From: Fimbriimonadaceae bacterium
GTDB lineage: Bacteria; Armatimonadota; Fimbriimonadia; Fimbriimonadales; Fimbriimonadaceae
DNA: 5,845 nt
Direction: 5' to 3'
NCBI GenBank assembly: GCA_019454665.1
Contig: JACFNW010000077.1
Location: 1 to 5,845 of the forward strand
In this document: piece by piece, positions 1-5,183 of the stretch
How positions within the stretch are numbered: position 1 is the first letter of the stretch
How the letters are laid out: every line of letters begins with the position of its first letter
The notes under the pieces: model-generated
What the model was told of the DNA's origin: nothing
Seen by the model: only the letters and a program-made list of their open reading frames with translations
Databases searched by the model: none
Translations under genes and position numbers: made by a program

Positions 1-1176
1 CGTGAACGATCCCGCGCCCGTCGTGGTCAGGTTCAGCGATTCGACCAGGTTGTCGCGCGGGTCGCGAACTTGAACGATCACGGGCGTGTTGGGCATCGCC
101 TGATAGGCGTCGTTGGCCCAGCGCCGCGCCAAGCCCTTGAACTCGATGGTGTGTCCGGGGCGGTAGATGGGCCGATCGGTGTAGGTGGATATCGTGACGC
201 CGTCGCTCCGCTCGCCGCTGTTCCAGAACGAGACCATCGCGAACGAATCCGCACCACGTTGGACCAACAGCACCTGTTCGCTGTCGCCGGCCACGGGCAG
301 TTCGACCAAGCCGCTCGCGTTGGTGACGCCTTCGGCTTTGGCTTGCTCGTTGGCCATCAACGTGACCTTGGCACCGGCGATGGGCCGGCCGCTGACGATG
401 TCGGTGACGTAGCAAAGCGTGCCCGACGACGACGCCTTGGCCACCGCTGCCGTCGTGGTCACCATCGCGTAGGAGCCCGCTCGGGTCGTTCCCGAGGTCG
501 CCTCGATCCAATACACGCCCTCCGGCATGGGGTCCAAAGCCACCTTTTCGATGAATACGCCTTCGGCATCCACCATCTGGGGCGTTCGCTCGAACTTGGC
601 GACCTGGTTCTCGGGTTTGAGCATGCCGCTCTTGTTCCGATCCCACCGGAGGTCGCTGAGCACGCTGTACAACGACCCGCCCTTGGCGATCTCGTTGAAG
701 TCGAGCCGATAGACCGCCACCTCGAGATTGGCCGCCTGAGTGAACCCCGTCAACTGGTACTCGGGCTTTTCGCCGGGTGTGTACGTGTGCGTCGAGTAGT
801 GGAAGTCAAGGTAGGGGGGCGCCGGCGCGAGGGCGACGTCGTGAACCGTGGCCGCGCCTTCCTCGATCGTGATGGTTTGCTCCTCGGCCGTGTGGGCTTT
901 GGCCGAGAAACTCAAGGCATACGCCCCGGCGACCACGTTGCGGAAGACGAACCGACCCTGATCGTCCGTGTGGACGTAGCGGTAGCGGTCGCCGTTGACT
1001 TCGGTCAGGTACACGGCCGCCTTGGGCAGCGGACGACCATTCTCCGACATGGTCAACGTGCCCGTCAACCCGCCCCGGGGAACCTCTTCGGTGACGCCTT
1101 GGGCCAGCAGCGCCAAACAACCCAGCACGCCGATGCTGAGGCCGATCATTCGGGCGACGAGAGGGTTGGTCTTCAT
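1..1176 (-). CDS. Alpha-2-macroglobulin-like secreted protein, N-terminal 392 residues (3' end beyond window)
   Basis: The frame is open from an ATG at 1176 to base 1, so the gene is cut by the window edge. Residues 1-27 form a signal peptide: MKTNPLVAR, a hydrophobic stretch, and a probable signal peptidase I site after AQG (25-27). Residues about 36-118 look like a carboxypeptidase-regulatory/CNA-B-type beta domain (GRPLPKAAVYL at 47-57, TDDQGRFVF at 70-78, then GAYALSF). Residues about 122-245 resemble the first macroglobulin (MG) domain (YTPGEKPEYQL, VAVYRLD). Residues about 251-330 resemble the next (VTDIVSGRPIAGAKVTL). TDRPIYRPGHTIEFKG (333-348) is the hallmark MG2-type motif of bacterial alpha-2-macroglobulins. 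Family members are usually about 1500-1900 residues and trap proteases through a bait region, often with a CxEQ thioester; both would lie outside this window. Cys20 lies mid-hydrophobic core and does not make a good lipobox, so I favour secretion over a lipoprotein. The start overlaps the upstream membrane-protein stop (ATGA), implying coupled translation. Confidence 0.88.
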   Translation of the reverse strand, partial: MKTNPLVARMIGLSIGVLGCLALLAQGVTEEVPRGGLTGTLTMSENGRPLPKAAVYLTEVNGDRYRYVHTDDQGRFVFRNVVAGAYALSFSAKAHTAEEQTITIEEGAATVHDVALAPAPPYLDFHYSTHTYTPGEKPEYQLTGFTQAANLEVAVYRLDFNEIAKGGSLYSVLSDLRWDRNKSGMLKPENQVAKFERTPQMVDAEGVFIEKVALDPMPEGVYWIEATSGTTRAGSYAMVTTTAAVAKASSSGTLCYVTDIVSGRPIAGAKVTLMANEQAKAEGVTNASGLVELPVAGDSEQVLLVQRGADSFAMVSFWNSGERSDGVTISTYTDRPIYRPGHTIEFKGLARRWANDAYQAMPNTPVIVQVRDPRDNLVESLNLTTTGAGSFT

Positions 1177-2522
1177 GGAGTCTCTTGGGTGTTCTTGGGC
1201 GAAAGGAAGGTCAAAGCGATGGCGAGGGCGATCAACGCGACCGAGGCCTTGACGAGGAACTGGACCTTGTCGTCGCGCGAGAGGTCGAGCATGGCGTCGA
1301 GGGCGGCGAACGTCGGCAAGGCCAGCAGGCCCCAACCGAGGGCGAGCGAGTGGGTCTCTTCAGGCTCCTGATCGGACAGCATCGCCGCAATGGGGGCGAT
1401 GCCGAAGCCGACCAGCATGCCGACCGCGCCCTTCGCGGCCAGGAGGACGATGCCCGTGGCCAGGGAAGCCATGCTCAAACCGAGCAACGCGCCTTCGCCG
1501 AGAGCGGCTTGCGGGGTCTCGTGGCCCTTCGCCATCGCCCGCCACTGCGCCACGGCCAGCGGGACGAGCATGGCCGCCACCAGCCCGACGATGGCGTAGT
1601 GTTGGCCGATGTCGAGCGAGCGACTGGCCTCGGTGAAGTGCTCGCGGAACAGACGGTAGACGACCAAGCCGCCCAGAGGTCCCATCGCGGCCAATCGCCG
1701 CGTCTCGCCCAACAGACCGCTGAGCGCCAAGCCCACCACGAACAGCACCGACATACCGAGGCCGCGCGCCAAGCCGAACGCGATGCTCGCGCCCGCAAGC
1801 CACACGACGGCGCACAAAATGGACGCGAACGAACTCGCCGAACCCAACGAAGCGGCGCGGGCCACGACCGCGCACACCACGGCAACGGCCACCAGCAACA
1901 GGCCATCGGCGATGGTCACGTATTGGTTCGCCGCCAAGCAAGCGCCCGCAACAGCCAACGCCGCGCCGGCGACTCCCGGCAACCACGACTGCCCTCGTCC
2001 GGCCAGCAGCGAGCGAAGCACCCAGGCGAGCACGATGGCGAAAGCCAAGGCCGTGCCGAGGCTGGAGGCCGCGCCGATCTCCGACTTCGCGCCGAGCCCG
2101 TTGACCAGCGCCACGCTCGCACCGCCCAAGTCGAGCCACGTCCACCCCCGGGCCGCGCCGAGCGCCAGACCCGCTGCCAAGCCCACCGCCACAAAGGGAC
2201 CTCCGTCGGCCCAGAGTCCGCCGAGCGCCACCAGCGCTCCACCGATGCCGTAGGCGAACGCCTGGTTGCCACCGAGCGCCAGCGAAGCGGGCGCGAGGGC
2301 CAAACCGCGCGCGACCACCACGGCGAGGGCAAAGGCGAGGGCCGCGTTGCGGACCACTTCCGACGCCCCGGCCCCAAAGGCAAGGGCAAGCGCCAACAAT
2401 CCGAAGACGACCGGACCAACCAGAGAGAGGGGTTTGGCGGGTGAAGTGGGCTCTTTGGGGCGTGCCAAAGGTATGGCGACGAGCGCAGCGACGAGGAGGA
2501 GCCAAGGCAAGGCTTCGGTCAT
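1173..2522 (-). CDS. Polytopic membrane protein of unknown function
   Basis: 449 residues starting at ATG 2522, with a GGAAG purine stretch (2533-2529) six bases upstream as a plausible ribosome binding site. The protein is dominated by Ala, Leu, Val and Gly and shows about 13-15 hydrophobic segments, roughly at 5-20, 33-50, 57-78, 86-103, 108-124, 153-172, 182-197, 203-222, 232-250, 255-272, 309-325, 341-363, 366-381, 393-411 and 424-440. Short polar loops separate them. The longest hydrophilic stretch, about 290-308 (YRLFREHFTEASRSLDIGQH), is a candidate functional loop. I recognise no transporter, enzyme or permease family, and the low-complexity composition makes distant similarity unreliable. 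It is the first visible gene of a two-gene unit: its TGA overlaps the ATG of the alpha-2-macroglobulin-like gene. An inner-membrane partner or anchor for that secreted protein is possible but inferred from position only. The opposite-strand frames over this gene are long because of GC bias and look like shadows. Confidence 0.85.
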   Translation of the reverse strand: MTEALPWLLLVAALVAIPLARPKEPTSPAKPLSLVGPVVFGLLALALAFGAGASEVVRNAALAFALAVVVARGLALAPASLALGGNQAFAYGIGGALVALGGLWADGGPFVAVGLAAGLALGAARGWTWLDLGGASVALVNGLGAKSEIGAASSLGTALAFAIVLAWVLRSLLAGRGQSWLPGVAGAALAVAGACLAANQYVTIADGLLLVAVAVVCAVVARAASLGSASSFASILCAVVWLAGASIAFGLARGLGMSVLFVVGLALSGLLGETRRLAAMGPLGGLVVYRLFREHFTEASRSLDIGQHYAIVGLVAAMLVPLAVAQWRAMAKGHETPQAALGEGALLGLSMASLATGIVLLAAKGAVGMLVGFGIAPIAAMLSDQEPEETHSLALGWGLLALPTFAALDAMLDLSRDDKVQFLVKASVALIALAIALTFLSPKNTQETP

Positions 2523-2549
2523 GTTCCGCTTCCAAGCGAACCTGCATGT

Positions 2550-2565
2550 CCGACGCGCGCGTCGG
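2550..2565. promoter_or_regulatory. 16-bp perfect palindrome in the leader of the membrane-protein gene
   Basis: CCGACGCGCGCGTCGG is fully self-complementary and sits 28 bases upstream of the ATG at 2522. As DNA it could be a dimeric operator. As RNA it could form a 6-bp stem with a CGCG loop in the 5' leader. Only the symmetry and position are seen; no regulator family is implied, and GC-rich palindromes of this kind also arise by chance. Confidence 0.3.
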
Positions 2566-2699
2566 GCGAGCGGCTCTACTCACAGAGACGTTCGCCCTAT
2601 CGGAAGCGCCTCCTGCATTCGGCCTAGCGGATGCGGGCCGACCATCTGCCAAACGGTGACCGAGCACCTGGGCGGGCAGACCGTGGGCTTGTCGCCAAA

Positions 2700-2779
2700 C
2701 CCGGGTCACCCTGAGGTTCGGCCCGCGCAATCCAGCACGTTGCCACGGCCCCCAACCCCCCGGACCGAAGTCTCGAAGG
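2700..2779 (+). repeat. 80-bp composite intergenic repeat, copy 1
   Basis: The first 34 bases (2700-2733), beginning CCCGGGTCACCCTGAGG, are identical to 3162-3195. The last 15 bases, CCGAAGTCTCGAAGG (2765-2779), are identical to 3226-3240. The 31 bases between are not conserved in sequence, but their length is held to within one base of copy 2. TTCGG near the head and CCGAA in the tail are complementary and could close a stem over the variable middle. The GTCACCCTGAG...TCGAAGG layout is like dispersed REP-type intergenic repeats of other bacteria. Orientation is assigned arbitrarily to the strand shown. Confidence 0.8.
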
Positions 2780-2833
2780 CGAACGCGGGGGATCGTGACC
2801 AGGGAGCCAGCCAACCTCCTCGATCCGGGGTGC

Positions 2834-2895
2834 CACGGTCTGTCCGGGCCCGCTCCCGTTGCCTTCTGAGGGGCGTATCTGCCCGGCAGACCGTG
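2834..2895. repeat. Imperfect inverted repeat around CAGACCGTG
   Basis: CACGGTCTGTCCGGGC (2834-2849) is the reverse complement of GCCCGGCAGACCGTG (2881-2895), apart from one extra base in the left arm. The arms are 15-16 bp and enclose a loop of about 31 bases. A further direct copy of GGCAGACCGTG lies at 2675-2685. The structure could form a long hairpin in RNA or be a dispersed repeat unit in its own right. Nothing suggests a coding role. Confidence 0.5.
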
Positions 2896-2994
2896 CCCTT
2901 CCCGCGTCAAAGACGGCTTCCGATCACGAGTCCCAACCCTGCGAGAGCTTCGTCGCGATGGAACAAGCATGGGGTCGGGAACATCGTGGCACCC

Positions 2995-3041
2995 GTCACG
3001 CTGAGCCCTTGGGCGACGCAGTCGCCCAAGGTGTCGAAGCG
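2995..3041 (+). repeat. Divergent third member of the repeat family, with perfect hairpin core
   Basis: It begins GTCACGCTGAG (2995-3005), one base different from the GTCACCCTGAG in copies 1 and 2, and ends TGTCGAAGCG (3032-3041), close to their TCTCGAAGG tail. Between these, CCTTGGGCGAC (3007-3017) and GTCGCCCAAGG (3021-3031) are perfect 11-bp complements around a GCA loop. The unit is much shorter than the 80-bp copies and shares only its borders with them, so family membership is an inference. Confidence 0.5.
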
Positions 3042-3161
3042 GACAGAGTGACTCGCGTCGACGTCCGGACGCATGGCTTGAGGCCTGATTCCCAGAGTCA
3101 CGCCTCCCGCCGCGCCCTAAGTCTTACGCCGCCCACCGAAGTGGGACCAAGTACGCCCCAC

Positions 3162-3240
3162 CCCGGGTCACCCTGAGGTTCGGCCCGCGCAATCCGTCAC
3201 CCATCAACCGCCCGCGACTCCAGGGCCGAAGTCTCGAAGG
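3162..3240 (+). repeat. 79-bp composite intergenic repeat, copy 2
   Basis: Its head (3162-3195) and tail (3226-3240) are identical to copy 1, lying 462 and 461 bases away in the same orientation. In this copy TTCGGCCC (3179-3186) and GGGCCGAA (3223-3230) are perfect 8-bp complements, so the element can fold into a stem with a loop of about 36 bases. The variable centre differs from copy 1, suggesting that borders rather than centre are under constraint or were spread as a unit. Confidence 0.8.
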
Positions 3241-3284
3241 AGACGCCGCCGAGCTAGTTTGGCATTGTTCAACCCTCCCCTCGA

Positions 3285-3309
3285 TCCCCTCCCGATCTTC
3301 GGGAGGGGA
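3285..3309 (-). terminator. GC-rich hairpin downstream of lysC, possible transcript end
   Basis: TCCCCTCCCGA (3285-3295) and TCGGGAGGGGA (3299-3309) form a perfect 11-bp stem with a 3-base loop. It lies 57 bases beyond the lysC TAG in the direction of transcription. No T-run follows on the minus strand, so it is not a canonical intrinsic terminator. It may instead stabilise the 3' end or be another dispersed repeat. A 20-base pyrimidine run on the plus strand (3341-3360), purine-rich in the transcript, lies between the stop codon and the stem. Confidence 0.35.
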
Positions 3310-3366
3310 CGCGGGGTCGGTTCTTGGCGGAGTCCGGTTACTCCTTCTTCCTTCTTCCTCGCGAAG

Positions 3367-4713
3367 CTACGGCGCGACAGCACCCGCGAACGCGTCGTGC
3401 AGCGTGCGAACGGCGCGCTCCATGTCCGCCTCGGGGACAAGGCAACTCACCGAGAGGTCGCTGTCCGAGGTTTGGAGCACGGGCACCTTCGCCTCGTGCA
3501 GCGTCCGCAACGTCCGCAGGAAGATGCCCGGCTGCTGCAGCACCTCGTGTCCGATCACCGAGACCATCGTGCAACCCTCGGTGACCTCGGCGACGATGCG
3601 CCGCTGTTCGCCCAAGGGGCGCAGCAACCGCTCTTGAGTCTCGACTTCCTTCGTCGCGGGCCCAATCTGGAACAGGTAAATCACCGGGCGTCCGCCGTCG
3701 AGCGGCAACACCAGCCCGTCCATCAGGTCCATCACCACTTCGTACTGCGAGCGAGGCACGCCGAAGCCGAGCCCGGTCGGGCTCACGTTGATCATGAACA
3801 GGTTGATTCCGTACCGCTCCAGCATCTCGTAGACGACCGACTGGAGTTCGCGGACGTGGCTGGCCTCCGAGGATTCGAAGTTGAACTGCAGGTACACCAG
3901 CTTGCCCGTGTGCGTGACGCCCGTCACCCGTTTGCCGGGGTAATCGCTTCGCGGCACGATGCGCGTGCCCGGGTCGTCGGAAAACGTGTTCTTCACCCAA
4001 AGCGGGATGCCGTTGTTCATCGCGATCTCGGCGGCCCGAGGGTGCAAGACCTTGGCGCCGAGGTGGGCGATCTCGGCCACCTCGTCGTAGGTCACCGTGC
4101 GCAGCGTCGGCGCATGCGGCACAAAGTCGGGGTCGGCGGACTTGACGCCGTCCACATCGGTGAACACCTCGACCGCTTCCGCGCCCAGCGCCGCACCCAG
4201 AGCCGAACCCGTGGTGTCGCTGCCTCCGCGCCCGAGCGTGGTGATCTCGCTCAGCCACCCTTCGGGCGAGGCGCATACGCCCTGAAAGCCGCAGACGACC
4301 GGGATGTCGCCCTGCTCCAGAAACCGCAGAATGCCCGCCGGTTCCACTTGGGTCACGCGGGCGTTGCCGTAGTTGCCGTCGGTGTGAATGCCCGCCTGCA
4401 CGCCCGTCATCGCCGACGCGGGGTGGCCAAGCGACTTGAGCAGATGCGCGAACAGCACCGCTGAGAGCACCTCCCCGCACGACATGAGCAAGTCGAGTTC
4501 GCGGGGGCGTGGCGCGGTGGGCGGGTCCACTTCGGCGAGGGCATTGATCAGGGTGTCGGTTGCGTAGGGCGCGCCGCGCCGACCGATCGCACTGACCACG
4601 ACGACCGGGCTGAAGCCCTGCTCTTTGGCCGAGATCACGCGAAGCGCCGCCGAGTTGCGGGCCTCCGGGGTGGCCACGCTCGTGCCGCCGAACTTCATCA
4701 CCTTGATCCTCAC
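3367..4713 (-). CDS. lysC: Aspartokinase (aspartate kinase), DapG-like, with two C-terminal ACT domains
   Basis: Phosphorylates L-aspartate with ATP to give 4-phospho-aspartate, the first step towards lysine/diaminopimelate, threonine, methionine and isoleucine, in the cytoplasm. Of 448 residues, about 1-250 are the amino-acid-kinase domain: KFGGTSV (7-13), PYATDTL (49-55), SCGEVLSA (78-85), CGFQGV (141-146), the nucleotide-site GRGGSDTTG (161-169), FTDVDGVKSADP (184-195) and LGAKVLHPRA (218-227). ACT domains follow at about 264-335 and 380-445; the second has the VPVLQTSDSDLSVSCLV pattern of feedback-controlled enzymes. The blocks resemble Bacillus DapG, recalled rather than aligned. The region between the ACT domains (about 336-375) seems longer than in DapG. 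I chose the GTG at 4713 because AGGGGG (4725-4720) sits six bases upstream and it overlaps the previous stop as GTGA; the internal ATG at 4698 would leave only MKFGG before the motif and lacks this support. It is the last gene of its cluster. Confidence 0.95.
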   Translation of the reverse strand: MRIKVMKFGGTSVATPEARNSAALRVISAKEQGFSPVVVVSAIGRRGAPYATDTLINALAEVDPPTAPRPRELDLLMSCGEVLSAVLFAHLLKSLGHPASAMTGVQAGIHTDGNYGNARVTQVEPAGILRFLEQGDIPVVCGFQGVCASPEGWLSEITTLGRGGSDTTGSALGAALGAEAVEVFTDVDGVKSADPDFVPHAPTLRTVTYDEVAEIAHLGAKVLHPRAAEIAMNNGIPLWVKNTFSDDPGTRIVPRSDYPGKRVTGVTHTGKLVYLQFNFESSEASHVRELQSVVYEMLERYGINLFMINVSPTGLGFGVPRSQYEVVMDLMDGLVLPLDGGRPVIYLFQIGPATKEVETQERLLRPLGEQRRIVAEVTEGCTMVSVIGHEVLQQPGIFLRTLRTLHEAKVPVLQTSDSDLSVSCLVPEADMERAVRTLHDAFAGAVAP

Positions 4714-5183
4714 GGTCGGCCCCCTGCTGCGATCGGGGCGATGGCTTCCTGCAATCGCGGCACGTCGAAGTCCGAAACCACCATGAGCACGCGGTCGTGC
4801 ATGTCGCCGATGTGGTCGATCTGCACGCCGCACCGGATGGCCGTGCCCACGATGCGCGCGATCAGGCCCTCCTCGTCCCTCATGTTCACGGCGTGGGCCA
4901 GCACGATGGCGCGGTGCTGCAGCACCTCGTACCGAAAGCCGATGGAGCGGATGGCCGCCTCGACCTGCTCGGACTTGGCTTCGGGAACCAAGAACGACAG
5001 TCCGGATTGCGTCAACTTCAGGAAATCAATGCTCACGCCCGACTGAGCGATGACCTCCAGGACGGCCACGCGGCTTGCGACGAGCGGCTCGGGCAACCCG
5101 CTGAAGAGGACCTGCGAGTAGCCCTCGCGCACTTCGACGCGACTGACCCCTCGCTTGCTTTCGAAAACAGTCTGCTTAGGCAT
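4710..5183 (-). CDS. Stand-alone double-ACT-domain protein, aspartokinase regulatory-region-like
   Basis: 157 residues made up almost entirely of two ACT-type modules, about 13-85 and 91-154. The stretch VLEVIAQSGVSIDFLKLTQS (41-60) followed by GLSFLVPEAKSEQ matches the layout of the ACT pair at the C-terminus of DapG-type aspartokinases (Gly-x-Ser-x-Asp-Phe, then a hydrophobic strand). The second module has VLAHAVNMRDEEGLIARIVG and a CGVQIDHIGD strand. There is no kinase domain, DNA-binding domain or enzyme motif. The likely role is ligand sensing, perhaps as a separate regulatory subunit for the LysC encoded next to it; this is inferred from fold and position. The ATG at 5183 is preferred because it overlaps the aldo/keto reductase stop by 8 bases, whereas upstream in-frame starts lie deep in that gene and give proline/arginine-rich sequence. 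No clear ribosome binding site precedes it, consistent with coupling. Its TGA overlaps the lysC GTG. Confidence 0.88.
   Translation of the reverse strand: MPKQTVFESKRGVSRVEVREGYSQVLFSGLPEPLVASRVAVLEVIAQSGVSIDFLKLTQSGLSFLVPEAKSEQVEAAIRSIGFRYEVLQHRAIVLAHAVNMRDEEGLIARIVGTAIRCGVQIDHIGDMHDRVLMVVSDFDVPRLQEAIAPIAAGGRP
4720..4725 (-). promoter_or_regulatory. Ribosome binding site supporting the lysC GTG start
   Basis: AGGGGG on the minus strand lies inside the 3' end of the double-ACT gene, six bases before the GTG at 4713. It is the clearest Shine-Dalgarno-like site in the window and decides the lysC start in favour of GTG over the downstream ATG at 4698. Confidence 0.5.

Larger units (their letters stand above)
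2523..3366. other. Gene-free, repeat-rich intergenic region between the two minus-strand clusters
   Basis: No frame here gives a protein I can recognise. The open frames present are short or run across the repeats and hairpins listed separately, and they code for arginine/proline/glycine-rich strings typical of non-coding GC-rich DNA. I see no tRNA-like cloverleaf or rRNA segment. The region holds the leader of the membrane-protein gene, at least three members of a dispersed repeat family, a long inverted repeat and two perfect hairpins. Because both flanking clusters point left, it must contain the end of the lysC transcript (right side) and the promoter of the membrane-protein unit (left side). 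No convincing -35/-10 pair stands out. Confidence 0.7.

Noticed and set aside
70..1371. Long plus-strand open frame (433 codons)
   Set aside because: It is antisense to the alpha-2-macroglobulin-like gene and the 3' end of the membrane-protein gene. Its product is an Arg/Gly/His/Asp-rich string with no family motifs, whereas the minus-strand frame has a signal peptide and the DRPIYRPG hallmark.
1185..2444. Plus-strand open frame (419 codons) opposite the membrane-protein gene
   Set aside because: The product is a low-complexity Arg/Gln/Glu/His string, the expected antisense shadow of an Ala/Leu/Val-rich membrane protein in GC-rich DNA.
2624..2652. Possible minus-strand promoter, TTGGCA (2652-2647), 17 bases, CGCTAG (2629-2624)
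   Set aside because: The -35-like box is fair and the spacing ideal, but the -10 box is poor, and such matches are expected by chance in 800 bases.
1360..2970. Minus-strand open frame (536 codons) in another frame over the membrane protein
   Set aside because: It runs through the intergenic repeats and then out of frame through the membrane-protein gene. The product is Arg/Gly-rich without motifs.
2907..3101. Possible 64-residue minus-strand protein in the intergenic region
   Set aside because: It has an ordinary-looking composition but is built across the 3007-3031 hairpin repeat, lacks a clear ribosome binding site and matches nothing I recognise. The repeat explains the sequence better.
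2700..3240. CRISPR array
   Set aside because: Only two long repeat copies lie about 460 bases apart, with no regular spacers and no cas genes in view.
3259..4464. Plus-strand open frame (401 codons) opposite lysC
   Set aside because: Antisense shadow of a clearly identified aspartokinase; His/Arg/Val-rich, no motifs.
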